Source: Streptomyces sp. HmicA12
Lineage (GTDB): Bacteria > Actinomycetota > Actinomycetes > Streptomycetales > Streptomycetaceae
Assembly: GCF_000373565.1 (NCBI RefSeq)
Contig: NZ_KB891820.1
Coordinates: forward strand, 124,001-188,000
Direction: 5' to 3'
Length of the DNA: 64,000 nucleotides
The notes under the pieces were generated by a model. That model searched no databases. It saw nothing but the letters and a program-made list of their open reading frames with translations, and had not been told where the DNA came from. Below are positions 27,150 through 35,966 of the stretch, in pieces; the stretch's first letter is position 1; each line of letters opens with the position of its first letter. Made by a program: the position numbers and the translations under genes.

Positions 27150-28223
27150 ATGGTGGCGAAAAAGACCGCCGTTCAGCAGTCGACGTCCGACAGACCCACG
27201 GGCGCGGGTGCCTCCGGCGGGGCGGCCCGCGCCACTGCCTCCGGCGGTGCCGGGAAGGACGTGGGGGGCAAGAAGAGCACTCAGTCGGTCACGGCCGAGG
27301 GCGCCGCGGCGCCCTCGAAGGCCGCACCGGCGGCGAAGAAGAGCCCGGCGAAGAAGGCTGTGACCAAGAAGGCTGTGACCAAGAAGGCTGTGACCAAGAA
27401 GGCCGTGGCCAAGAAGGCCGCGGCCGAGAAGGGCGCCGACGACACCGAGACCGTGGGCGCGGCAGGCACGGCAGCGGCTCCGAAGGGCGCGACCGCCGAG
27501 CGGGCGCCCGCAAAGCGCGCGGCCGGCCGGCCCGCGTCCGCCGAGGGCGAGGACGCAGCGGCGGGGGAGAGCGCCGTCGAGGGTGCCGAGGCGCCGGCGG
27601 CGGGGAAACGTACGAGCAAGAAGACCGGTGACGGGGACGACGCCGGGAAGCGCGGTGCCGGTACGAAGGCCGCTGGGCGCAAGAGCGCGGCCAAGAAGGC
27701 GGACGCGGCGGAGGCCGCGAAGACGACGGGAGCCACGACAGTGGTTGCGAAGAAGACTCAGGGCACGGCCACGGCGGCGAAGAAGCCCGGCGCGGTTCCC
27801 AAGGCGCGGGTGTCCGCCGCCGAACCCGGCGAGCTGGCCGTACGCCCCGGCGAGGACCCCTGGACTCCGGACGAGGTCGAGGAGGCGCGCGCCGAGCTGC
27901 AGAGCGAGGTGCTGCGGCTCGGCAGCGAGATCGCCACGGCGGAGGAAGGGCTCGCCGGACTGATGCGGGACTCCGGGGACGGGGCCGGCGACGACGACGC
28001 GGACACCGGGACGAAGAACATCACGCGTGAGCACGAGATGGCGCTGGCCGCCAACGCGCGCGAGATGCTGCTCCAGACCGAGCGCGCCCTGGAGCGGCTG
28101 GACGCGGGCACCTACGGGCTCTGCGAGAACTGCGGCAACCCGATCGGCAAGGCACGGATGCAGGCCTTCCCGCGGGCGACCCTGTGCGTGGAGTGCAAGC
28201 AGAAGCAGGAGCGCCGTTACTGA
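27150..28223 (+). CDS. TraR/DksA-type zinc-finger protein with long Lys/Ala-rich N-terminal tail
   Basis: A 357-residue protein. Residues 1-240 are low complexity, including tandem KKAVTKK-type repeats (about residues 68-92) and histone-H1-like Ala/Lys/Pro/Gly stretches. The C-terminal ~120 residues carry the TraR/DksA fold with the C4 finger CENCGNPIGKARMQAFPR...CVEC. DksA/TraR proteins bind the secondary channel of RNA polymerase, while the basic tail suggests nucleic-acid binding. Which activity dominates is unknown. The ATG at 27150 is preceded by GTGAAGGGG. The promoter probably lies in 26821-27149, which has no other gene that I can see. Confidence 0.85.
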   Translation: MVAKKTAVQQSTSDRPTGAGASGGAARATASGGAGKDVGGKKSTQSVTAEGAAAPSKAAPAAKKSPAKKAVTKKAVTKKAVTKKAVAKKAAAEKGADDTETVGAAGTAAAPKGATAERAPAKRAAGRPASAEGEDAAAGESAVEGAEAPAAGKRTSKKTGDGDDAGKRGAGTKAAGRKSAAKKADAAEAAKTTGATTVVAKKTQGTATAAKKPGAVPKARVSAAEPGELAVRPGEDPWTPDEVEEARAELQSEVLRLGSEIATAEEGLAGLMRDSGDGAGDDDADTGTKNITREHEMALAANAREMLLQTERALERLDAGTYGLCENCGNPIGKARMQAFPRATLCVECKQKQERRY

Positions 28224-28322
28224 AGGCCGTGCGCCGCCCGTACAGGCCGCACCGTCCTCGTACCGCCCCGCGCGCGTGCCGTACTCTCGTCCCCAGTCAG
28301 GTACCTAGGTTGAGGGACTCAC

Positions 28323-28925
28323 GTGGCAGAAGCGGAGCGCGTCATCGGTACGCCGGATTCCCCTGATTCGGGCGCAGTCGAGCCGGAGAAGGCCGACGAG
28401 GCCGCCACTGAGCAGGAGGCCGTCGCCGAGCGGCCCAAGGGCAGGCGGCGGCTCGTCGTGCTGCTCGCGGTGGCCGCGCTCGCGTACGCCCTCGACCTCG
28501 TCAGCAAGCTCATCGTGGTCGCGAAGCTGGAGCACCGGGACTCCATCCAGGTCCTCGGCGACTGGCTGCAGCTCGAGGTGATCCGGAACCCGGGTGCCGC
28601 CTGGGGCATGGGCGAGGCCTTCACGATCGTCTTCACCGTGATCGCGGCGGCCGTGATCGTGGTCATCGTGCGGCTCGCGAAGAAGCTCTACAGCACGCCC
28701 TGGGCGATCGCGCTCGGGCTGCTGCTCGGCGGGGCCCTCGGCAACCTGACCGACCGGATCTTCCGGGCGCCGGGGGTCTTCGAGGGCGCGGTCGTCGACT
28801 TCATCGCGCCGAAGCACTACCCGGTCTTCAATCTGGCCGACTCGGCGATCGTGTGCGGCGGCATCCTGATCGTGCTGCTGTCGTTCCGCGGGATCGACCC
28901 CGACGGCACCGTCCACAAGGACTGA
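28323..28925 (+). CDS. lspA: Lipoprotein signal peptidase (signal peptidase II)
   Basis: A 200-residue aspartic membrane peptidase that removes signal peptides from prolipoproteins. A charged ~40-residue N-terminal extension precedes four transmembrane helices. The catalytic aspartates lie in GNLTDRIFR and FNLADSAIVCGG, and VIRNPGAAWGM is also conserved. The GTG start follows GAGGGACTCAC. It is followed by the pseudouridine synthase gene, the classic lspA-rluD pairing. Confidence 0.94.
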   Translation: MAEAERVIGTPDSPDSGAVEPEKADEAATEQEAVAERPKGRRRLVVLLAVAALAYALDLVSKLIVVAKLEHRDSIQVLGDWLQLEVIRNPGAAWGMGEAFTIVFTVIAAAVIVVIVRLAKKLYSTPWAIALGLLLGGALGNLTDRIFRAPGVFEGAVVDFIAPKHYPVFNLADSAIVCGGILIVLLSFRGIDPDGTVHKD

Positions 28926-28986
28926 GCGCCCCCGGGGCGAGGGGCTGCGGTTCGGGAGTGTCGGTGCGCTCCTGCATACTCGACGG

Positions 28987-29928
28987 GTGAGCACGATTCC
29001 CGAGATCCGAACCCTGCCCGTGCCCGACGGCCTGGAGGGCGAGCGCGTCGACGCCGCCATCTCCCGCATGTTCGGCTTCTCCCGCACCAAGGCCGCCGAG
29101 CTCGCCGCCGCCGGGAAGGTCACGGTCGACGGCTCGGTCGTGGGCAAGTCCGAGCGGGTGCACGGCGGGGCCTGGCTGGAAGTGGAGATGCCGCAGGCGG
29201 CCGCTCCCGTCCAGATCGTCGCCGAGCCCGTCGAGGGCATGGAGATCGTCCACGACGACGACGACATCGTCGTCATCGTGAAGCCCGTCGGGGTCGCCGC
29301 CCACCCGAGCCCCGGGTGGACCGGGACGACCGTGATCGGCGGCCTCGCCGCCGCCGGGTACCGGATCTCGACGTCGGGCGCCGCGGAGCGGCAGGGCATC
29401 GTGCACCGGCTCGACGTCGGTACGTCGGGTCTGATGGTCGTCGCCAAGTCCGAGCGGGCGTACACGTCGCTGAAGCGCCAGTTCAAGGAGCGCGTCCCGG
29501 ACAAGCGCTACCACGCGCTGGTCCAGGGGCACCCCGACCCGATGAGCGGGACGATCGACGCCCCCATCGGGCGGCATCCGAACCATGACTACAAGTGGGC
29601 GGTCACGGCCGAGGGCAAGCCGTCCGTCACGCACTACGACCTCATCGAGGCGTTCCGCGCCGCCTCCTTGCTGGACATCAAGCTGGAGACCGGGCGCACG
29701 CACCAGATCCGGGTGCACATGTCCGCGCACCGGCACCCCTGCGTCGGCGACCTGACCTACGGAGCCGACCCGACGATCGCCAAGCGGCTCGGGCTCACCC
29801 GGCAGTGGCTGCACGCGGTGCGGCTCGGGTTCGAGCACCCGTCGGACGGCCAGTGGGTGCAGTTCGAGAGCGAGTACCCCGAGGACCTGCAGACGGCGCT
29901 CGACCGGGTGCGGGCGGAGAGCTCGTGA
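28987..29928 (+). CDS. RluD/RluA-type pseudouridine synthase
   Basis: A 313-residue enzyme with an N-terminal S4-like RNA-binding domain (ERVDAAISRMFGFSRTKAAEL) and a pseudouridine synthase domain with the catalytic-aspartate motif HRLDVGTSGLMVVAK and TGRTHQIRVHM. It converts uridines in 23S rRNA, or possibly tRNA, to pseudouridine; the exact target cannot be read from sequence. CATACT lies six bases before the GTG, so the mRNA may be leaderless. It overlaps the downstream GNAT gene by four bases. Confidence 0.93.
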   Translation: MSTIPEIRTLPVPDGLEGERVDAAISRMFGFSRTKAAELAAAGKVTVDGSVVGKSERVHGGAWLEVEMPQAAAPVQIVAEPVEGMEIVHDDDDIVVIVKPVGVAAHPSPGWTGTTVIGGLAAAGYRISTSGAAERQGIVHRLDVGTSGLMVVAKSERAYTSLKRQFKERVPDKRYHALVQGHPDPMSGTIDAPIGRHPNHDYKWAVTAEGKPSVTHYDLIEAFRAASLLDIKLETGRTHQIRVHMSAHRHPCVGDLTYGADPTIAKRLGLTRQWLHAVRLGFEHPSDGQWVQFESEYPEDLQTALDRVRAESS

Positions 29929-30395
29929 GCGCCGCGTTCGTGCTCCGCGTCGCCGAGTCCGACGCGGACCGCGAGGCCTGTTTCGCCGTGCGGCGCGACG
30001 TCTTCGTCGCGGAACAGGGCGTGCCGGAGGAGCTTGAGTACGACGCGTACGACCCGGGCGCCGTGCACGTCCTGGCCGTCCGGGACGACGGGCTGCCGCT
30101 CGGGACCGGCCGGCTGCTGACCGGTGACGCCGCCGCCGTGAAGAACGGCGGGGACGCCGGCGTCGGCGCCCTGGGCCGGCTCGCCGTGGCCAAGGCCGCG
30201 CGGGGCCTCGGGGTCGGCGCCGCGCTCGTCCTGGCCATCGAGGAGGCGGCTCGCGAGCGCGGACTCACCGCCGTCGATCTGCACGCGCAGACGCATGCGC
30301 TGGGGTTCTACGAGCGGCTAGGGTACGTGGTCTACGGACCCGAGTTCCCGGATGCCGGGATTCCGCACCGGGCGATGCGCAAGAGCCTCGACTGA
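29925..30395 (+). CDS. GNAT-family N-acetyltransferase
   Basis: A 156-residue GCN5-type acetyltransferase of the ElaA-like group. Visible features are FAVRRDVFVAEQGVPEELEYD near residue 18, the acetyl-CoA loop AVAKAARGLGVGAALV, and the C-terminal HAQTHALGFYERLGYVVYGPEF. The GTG at 29925 overlaps the stop of the pseudouridine synthase, suggesting co-translation. The substrate is unknown. Confidence 0.88.
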   Translation: MSAAFVLRVAESDADREACFAVRRDVFVAEQGVPEELEYDAYDPGAVHVLAVRDDGLPLGTGRLLTGDAAAVKNGGDAGVGALGRLAVAKAARGLGVGAALVLAIEEAARERGLTAVDLHAQTHALGFYERLGYVVYGPEFPDAGIPHRAMRKSLD

Positions 30396-30535
30396 GCTCC
30401 GCCGGCAGCGGCGCCGGATGTCACAAAAGCCGTGGACGTCGGAGGGGCGGCCGACCGCAGAGACCGATTTGCCCGGGAACGCGTGGCACCCTGGGGGCGA
30501 TACGTACGTGATCGTCGAGCCCGGTCGGAGCCCCC

Positions 30536-32122
30536 GTGGATCAATTGGCCCTGCTGTTCGTGCTGTTGCTCGGGGCTGTCCTGAGCGTGCCGCTCGGCGA
30601 CCGGCTCAAGCTGCCCGCGCCCGTCCTGATGACCCTGCTCGGCATCGTCCTCGCCCTGATCCGGGCCGTTCCGAACGTCGACATCGACCCTGATCTGATC
30701 CTGCCGCTCGTCCTGCCGCCGCTCCTGTACGCGGCCGTGCACCGCACGTCCTGGCGGTCGTTCGCGGCGAACAAGCGGCCGATCTTCCTGCTCGCCGTCG
30801 CCCTCGTCTTCGTCACCATGGCCGCCGTCGCCGTCGTCGCGAACGCTGTCGTGCCGGGGCTGCCGATCGCCGCCGCGGTCGCGCTCGGTGCGCTCGTCGC
30901 GCCGCCCGACCCGGTCGCCGCGACCGCCGTCGCCGGTCAACTCGGGCTGCCCCGGCGCATGGTGTCGATCCTGGAGGGCGAGGGTCTGTTCAACGACGTG
31001 ACCGCGATCGTGCTGTACCACGTCGCCATCGCGGCCGCCGTCAGCGGTACGTTCTCGCTGCCGCGGGCCGCGCTCGACCTCGTCCTGTCCGCGGTCGTCG
31101 CGGTCGCCGTCGGACTCGCGCTCGGCTGGGCCGCCAACAAGCTCATGAGCTACCTCGGCGACGCCACCCTCCAGATCGGGATGACCCTCCTCATCCCGTA
31201 CGCCTCCTACGTCCTCGCCGAGGAGCTCAAGGGCTCGGGCGTGCTCGCGGTCCTGACCACGGCGATCTTCCTCGCCGAGCACGCCTTCGACGCCGACGAC
31301 GTGCTCACCCGGCTCACCGGACGTGCCTTCTGGGACGTCGTCGACACACTCGTCACCGGCGTCGCCTTCGGCCTCATCGGCCTGGAGGTGCACAACGTGG
31401 TGCGCACGGCGGAGGGCCGCTGGGGCGAGATGCTCGGCTGGGCCGGCGCGGTCGTCGGCGTCGTCATCGTCGTACGACTGCTGTGGCTGCTGCCGATGAC
31501 CTGGGTGACGCAACGGCTGCACGCGCGGCGCGACGTCGAGGAGGAGATCCCGGTGAGCTGGCGCGAGACCGTCGTCATGTGGTGGGCGGGGATGCGCGGG
31601 GTGGCGTCGGTGGCGCTCGCCCTCGCCATTCCGCTGACCATGGACGACGGCTCCCCGTTCCCCGACCGCGACGAGATCGTCTTCATCGCCTTCGGGGTCA
31701 TCATGGCGACCCTCGTGCTCCAGGGGCTGAGCCTGCCCTGGCTGGTGAAGAAGCTGAACGTGACCGCCGACACCGAGGCCGAGCAGGAGTACGAGAAGGA
31801 TCTCGCCCTGCGCGCCGCGAAGGCCGCGAAGCGGCGGCTCAAGGAGATCGAGGAGGTCGAGGAGCTGCCGGAGGAGGTGCAGGAGCAGATGCTGCGCCGG
31901 GCCTACGACATCGGCCTGCGCATCAACCCCGAGATGGGGGCCGAGGAGCGGCGCGAGTCACAGGCCAAGCGGTACAAGCGGATCAAGCGGATCCGGCGCA
32001 TCCAGGCCGAGATGATGTCGGCGGCGCGGCACGAGGTGCTGGCCGCGCGGAGCGAACCCGGGGGCAATCCCGAGGTGGTGGACCGGGTGCTGCGGCAGTT
32101 GGACGTGCGGAGCCTTCGTTAG
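30536..32122 (+). CDS. Na+/H+ antiporter (CPA1 family)
   Basis: A 528-residue membrane protein with about 12 hydrophobic segments over residues 1-400, then a charged cytoplasmic tail of ~120 residues rich in Arg/Lys/Glu. CPA1 signatures are APPDPVAATAV, ILEGEGLFNDVTAIVLY and WWAGMRGVASVALALAIP. It is expected to exchange cytoplasmic Na+ for H+. The GTG at 30536 follows CGGAGC. The 140-base gap upstream probably holds its promoter. Confidence 0.9.
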   Translation: MDQLALLFVLLLGAVLSVPLGDRLKLPAPVLMTLLGIVLALIRAVPNVDIDPDLILPLVLPPLLYAAVHRTSWRSFAANKRPIFLLAVALVFVTMAAVAVVANAVVPGLPIAAAVALGALVAPPDPVAATAVAGQLGLPRRMVSILEGEGLFNDVTAIVLYHVAIAAAVSGTFSLPRAALDLVLSAVVAVAVGLALGWAANKLMSYLGDATLQIGMTLLIPYASYVLAEELKGSGVLAVLTTAIFLAEHAFDADDVLTRLTGRAFWDVVDTLVTGVAFGLIGLEVHNVVRTAEGRWGEMLGWAGAVVGVVIVVRLLWLLPMTWVTQRLHARRDVEEEIPVSWRETVVMWWAGMRGVASVALALAIPLTMDDGSPFPDRDEIVFIAFGVIMATLVLQGLSLPWLVKKLNVTADTEAEQEYEKDLALRAAKAAKRRLKEIEEVEELPEEVQEQMLRRAYDIGLRINPEMGAEERRESQAKRYKRIKRIRRIQAEMMSAARHEVLAARSEPGGNPEVVDRVLRQLDVRSLR

Positions 32123-32167
32123 GGGATTCCATGGTTCGGGCCCGCTCGATGATCTAGGCTCGTGCAT

Positions 32168-32914
32168 ATGGCACGCAATGTGATCATCACCGGTGGCGGT
32201 ACGGGAATCGGGCTCGCCGCGGCCCATGCCTTCGCGGCCGAAGGGGATCGGGTACTGATCGTCGGGCGGCGAGCCGAGGTGCTCCAGAAGGCTGATGTGG
32301 CGGGCGTCCTGACCCATGCCGCCGACCTCGGTACGGTCCAGGGCGCGCGCGGTGCCGCCGAGTTCGCGCGCGAAGCGTTCGGCGGTACGGTCGACGTGCT
32401 GGTGCACAGCGCGGGCGGGAGCGGCCGGCTCGAACCCGCCGAAGGCGTCGGGGACGATCCGCTCGACGCCGTCGCCCACGCCTGGACCACCAACTTCCGC
32501 ATCAACACGCTCACTTCGGTCCTGCTGACCGAGGCCCTGCGCGAGCATCTGACCTCGCCCGGCGGCCGGATCCTCTTCCTGTCCTCCGTCGCCGCGCTGC
32601 GCGGCTCGGGCACAGGTGCGTACGGCGGCGCCAAGGCGGCCCTGCACCCGTACACCTTCGACCTGGCCAAGGCCCTCGGGCCGCGCGGCATCACGGTGAA
32701 CGCCGTCGCGCCCGGCTATGTCGAGGACACCGAGTTCTTCGGCCCGTCCATGCCCCAGGAGGAGTACCGGCGCCGGGTCGGCGCGATCCCGACGGGCCGT
32801 GCCGGAACCCCCGACGACATCGCCGCCACGCTGGTGTGGCTGGCATCCCCGGGCGCCGGGCATGTCACCGGACAGATCGTGCAGGTCAACGGTGGGGAGA
32901 TGCTGGGGCGCTAG
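32168..32914 (+). CDS. Short-chain dehydrogenase/reductase (SDR)
   Basis: A 248-residue classical SDR. It has the Rossmann loop TGGGTGIGLAAA, the HSAGGSG region, active-site serine in LFLSSVAAL, YxxxK as AYGGAKAAL, and the C-terminal GRAGTPDDIAATLVWLASPGAGHVTG pattern (shown in part). The ATG at 32168 lies seven bases after TAGGCT, consistent with a leaderless mRNA. A GTG six bases earlier is less likely. The substrate is unknown. Confidence 0.9.
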   Translation: MARNVIITGGGTGIGLAAAHAFAAEGDRVLIVGRRAEVLQKADVAGVLTHAADLGTVQGARGAAEFAREAFGGTVDVLVHSAGGSGRLEPAEGVGDDPLDAVAHAWTTNFRINTLTSVLLTEALREHLTSPGGRILFLSSVAALRGSGTGAYGGAKAALHPYTFDLAKALGPRGITVNAVAPGYVEDTEFFGPSMPQEEYRRRVGAIPTGRAGTPDDIAATLVWLASPGAGHVTGQIVQVNGGEMLGR

Positions 32915-32923
32915 GAGAAAGGG

Positions 32924-34024
32924 CTAGCCCCGACCCGTGCGCGGCGCGCGGCCTTCCCTGGACAGGGACACCGTGCCGTCGTCCGGCGCGGACAGGGCCG
33001 GCGCGGTGTTGATCCGGGGCAGCGCGTACGGGTGCTGATCGGTCAGCCAGCGGATCAGCTGCTCGCGGACCGTGACCCGGACCGTCCAGATGTCGTCCGC
33101 GTCCTTGGCCGTGACCAGGGCGCGGACCTGGAGCGTGGACGGCGTGGTGTCGGTGACGGCCAGGCCCCAGTCGCGGCCGTCCCAGGCGGCGCACTCGCCG
33201 AGGATGTCGCGCAGCTTCTTGCGCATCTCGGTGACGGGTGCGCTGTGGTCGAGGTGGAAGAAGACCGTGCCGGTCATCTGGACGCCGCCGCGCGACCAGT
33301 TCTCGAACGGCTTCGACGTGAAGTACGACACCGGCATCGTGATCCGGCGCTCGTCCCAGGTGCGGACGGCGAGGAAGGTGAGAGTGATCTCCTCGACCGT
33401 GCCCCACTCGCCGTCCACGACCACGGTGTCCCCTATGCGCACCATGTCGCCGAAGGCGATCTGCAGTCCGGCGAAGAGGTTGCCGAGCGTGGACTGGGCG
33501 GCGACACCGGCGACGATGCCGAGGATGCCGGCCGAGGCCAGCAGCGAGGCGCCGGCCGCGCGCATCTCGGGGAACGTCAGCAGCATCGCCGCCACCGCCA
33601 CCACGCCGACGATCGCCGTCACGATCCGCTGGATCAGGGTGACCTGGGTGCGCACCCGGCGGACCCGGGCCGGATCGCGGTGGGCGTTGGCGTAACGGGC
33701 GTAGGACGACTCGACGATGGCGGCGGCGATCCGGATGACCAGCCAGGCGGTGGCGCCGATGAGGACCAGACTGAGGGTCTGGCCGATCCCGGCGGAGTGC
33801 TCCTTGGCGACCTTCGTCTGGTCGTACGACCCCCGGAGCAAGGCCGTGCAGAGCACGAATTGGAGGGGCAGCCGGCAGCGGCGCAGTAGTCCCCACAGTG
33901 GCGTCTCGTGGTGTCGCCGGTCGGCGCGCTGCAGCAGACGGTCGACGCCCCACCCGACGAGCAGGGTGATGACGACCGAGCCACCGACGACGATCAGTGG
34001 GCGCAGGACGTTCTCCATCTCCAT
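32924..34024 (-). CDS. MscS-family mechanosensitive ion channel
   Basis: A 366-residue membrane protein with four hydrophobic segments in its first ~180 residues, ending in the pore-lining-type helix with LLASAGILGIVAGVAAQS. The beta domain (TLGNLFAGLQIAFGDMVRIGDTV, in part) and a C-terminal cytoplasmic domain follow. MscS-like channels release solutes on hypoosmotic shock. The start could be 34024 or the second ATG at 34018. It converges with the SDR gene with only nine bases between the stop codons. Confidence 0.9.
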   Translation of the reverse strand: MEMENVLRPLIVVGGSVVITLLVGWGVDRLLQRADRRHHETPLWGLLRRCRLPLQFVLCTALLRGSYDQTKVAKEHSAGIGQTLSLVLIGATAWLVIRIAAAIVESSYARYANAHRDPARVRRVRTQVTLIQRIVTAIVGVVAVAAMLLTFPEMRAAGASLLASAGILGIVAGVAAQSTLGNLFAGLQIAFGDMVRIGDTVVVDGEWGTVEEITLTFLAVRTWDERRITMPVSYFTSKPFENWSRGGVQMTGTVFFHLDHSAPVTEMRKKLRDILGECAAWDGRDWGLAVTDTTPSTLQVRALVTAKDADDIWTVRVTVREQLIRWLTDQHPYALPRINTAPALSAPDDGTVSLSREGRAPRTGRG

Positions 34025-34078
34025 GCTCTCGACCGTAACCGGGATCGGCCACGACTAACCTCAGAGCTTCCTGGCACC

Positions 34079-34657
34079 ATGGACCCCATGAACATCATGC
34101 TCTTCCACTCGTCGTACGGTCTGCGGCCCGCGGTGGAGGCCGCGGCCGACCGGCTGCGCGCCGCCGGCCACGAGGTGTGGACCCCTGATCTCTACGAGGG
34201 CCGCACCTTCGACACCGTCGAGGAGGGCATGGACCACAAGGAAGAGATCGGCAAGGACGAACTGCTCAAGCGGGCCGTGCTGGCGGCCGCGCCCTACTCC
34301 GAGCGCGGCCTCGTGTACGCGGGCTTCTCGCTGGGCGCCTCGATCGCGCAGACGCTCGCGCTGGGTGACGAGAAGGCGCGTGGTCTGCTGCTCCTGCACG
34401 GGACGTCCGACATCGCCGAGAGCGCGTCCGTGGACGAGCTGCCCGTCCAGCTGCACGTCGCCTCGCCCGACGCCTTCGAGACGGACGACTGGCTGAACAC
34501 CTGGTACCTCCAGATGGGGCGCACGGGCGCCGACGTCGAGGTCTACCGGTACGCCGGGGCCGGCCACCTCTACACCGACCCCGACCTGCCCGACTACGAC
34601 GAGGAGGCCGCCGAGGCCACCTGGCGGGTGGCGCTCGGCTTCATCGAGTCCCTCTAG
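34079..34657 (+). CDS. Dienelactone hydrolase-like alpha/beta hydrolase
   Basis: A 192-residue alpha/beta hydrolase with the N-terminal LFHSSYGLRPAVEAAADRL, the nucleophile elbow GFSLGAS, and the catalytic-histidine segment YAGAGHLYTDPDL. The elbow has Ser where classical dienelactone hydrolases have Cys, so substrate and mechanism may differ from that enzyme. Starts at 34079 (MDPMNIM) or 34088 are possible. It diverges from mscS, with a shared 54-base promoter gap. Confidence 0.85.
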   Translation: MDPMNIMLFHSSYGLRPAVEAAADRLRAAGHEVWTPDLYEGRTFDTVEEGMDHKEEIGKDELLKRAVLAAAPYSERGLVYAGFSLGASIAQTLALGDEKARGLLLLHGTSDIAESASVDELPVQLHVASPDAFETDDWLNTWYLQMGRTGADVEVYRYAGAGHLYTDPDLPDYDEEAAEATWRVALGFIESL

Positions 34658-34664
34658 CCGGACG

Positions 34665-35663
34665 TCAGCCCGCGCGGTAGGCCGTCCAGCTGTCCTTCAT
34701 GCGCGTCACCTGGCCCGCCGTGAACTGGTACATGCAGGAGTCGTACGTGTAGTCCATGAAGTTGTGGATCGGGTCGACGCCCGTCTTGTTGGTGCAGGTG
34801 TCGCGCCCGGTCGGGCACTCGAACGCGGCGCTCTTCTCGGCCGGGGTGTCGGAGACGTAGTCGCCGTTGCCGTTACAGCCGCCCTGGAACGTGTGGTAGA
34901 GCCCCATCCAGTGGCCGATCTCATGGGTGCCGGTGTCGCCCTCGTTGTAGTTCGTCGCCGATCCGCCGGGCAGCGAGGTGTCGAGGACGACCACGCCGTC
35001 GTCGGACGGGTTCGACTTGTACGAGGACGGGAAGGTCGCCCAGCCGAGCAGGTCCTGGCCGAGGTCGGCGGTGTAGAAGTTCAGCGCGTTCGCGCCGCCC
35101 TTGCGCAGCGTGGACTTCATGGACTTCTCGGCGGAGGAGCCCGGGGTGATGCCGTTGTACCAGGAGGCGTTGTCCGTGTAGTCGGTTCCCGCCAGCTGGA
35201 ACTGGAAGCCCGAGTCGTTGTTGCCGGTGCCCTGACCGCTGTAGGCGGCGTTCAGGACACTGATCTGCGCCGATATCGCCGACGCCGACAGCTTGCCGGT
35301 GGTGCCGGAGTGGATGACGTGGAAGTACACCGGGATCGTCGTCGACGCGGCCGCGGCCAGGCCCTTGCGCAGGGTGCCGTCGGCGCGCATCGCGTCGAGT
35401 CTCTTCTGCAGGGCCGCGTCCATGGCCTTGGCCTGCGTCGTGCTGAGCTGGTTGGGCTCGTTGTCGGTGTGGGCGCCCTCCTTCACGCGGGCCACCGCGT
35501 TCGCGTCGGTCGCGCAGTTCTCCGCGGCCGTGGTCTTCGCGGCGGCGCTGCCGGTGGGGGCGGACAGCGGGACCAGGGCCAGGGTTCCGGCCATCACCGC
35601 GGTGCCGAGAAGGCGGCGGCGCAGGCGCGGGGCCAGGGGGGACGTACGGGCGGAAGAGGTCAT
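34665..35663 (-). CDS. Secreted zinc metalloprotease (M43 pappalysin-like)
   Basis: A 332-residue secreted protein. A signal peptide (basic SPLAPRLRRRL, then a hydrophobic core ending near SAAA, residue ~48) precedes a short propeptide and the metalloprotease domain. The extended zinc motif HEIGHWMGLYH and the Met-turn NFMDYTYDSC identify the metzincin M43 family. Several cysteines around the zinc site probably form disulfides. The start is at 35663 (MTSSARTSPL) after GAGGAGCCCC. The 300 bases upstream (35664-35966) contain no gene that I can support. Confidence 0.9.
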   Translation of the reverse strand: MTSSARTSPLAPRLRRRLLGTAVMAGTLALVPLSAPTGSAAAKTTAAENCATDANAVARVKEGAHTDNEPNQLSTTQAKAMDAALQKRLDAMRADGTLRKGLAAAASTTIPVYFHVIHSGTTGKLSASAISAQISVLNAAYSGQGTGNNDSGFQFQLAGTDYTDNASWYNGITPGSSAEKSMKSTLRKGGANALNFYTADLGQDLLGWATFPSSYKSNPSDDGVVVLDTSLPGGSATNYNEGDTGTHEIGHWMGLYHTFQGGCNGNGDYVSDTPAEKSAAFECPTGRDTCTNKTGVDPIHNFMDYTYDSCMYQFTAGQVTRMKDSWTAYRAG

Positions 35664-35966
35664 GGTGGGGCTCCTCGCGGATGCGGGCGGGGAGGGATTT
35701 CCTCGCCGCCGCGGGGAGATTACGTGGTCATGCCATGCCGGGAAGAGCGGTGAACTGGCCGCGTTGATCGCGGAGTTGTGCCCGGCAAAGCGGGGCAAGC
35801 GGGAGAAGAAATTCGGTGCCCGTCCGGAGTTTGGGACACGGACGTAACAGCACCGGTCGTCGCGGCGGGTGGTGTTGTCCGCATTAGGGCTTGCGCCCGT
35901 CCGCGTGCGCACCACCCACCGTGAGCGCTGTCATCCGCCCTTAACGTTCCTGCGGATGGCCGGAAT

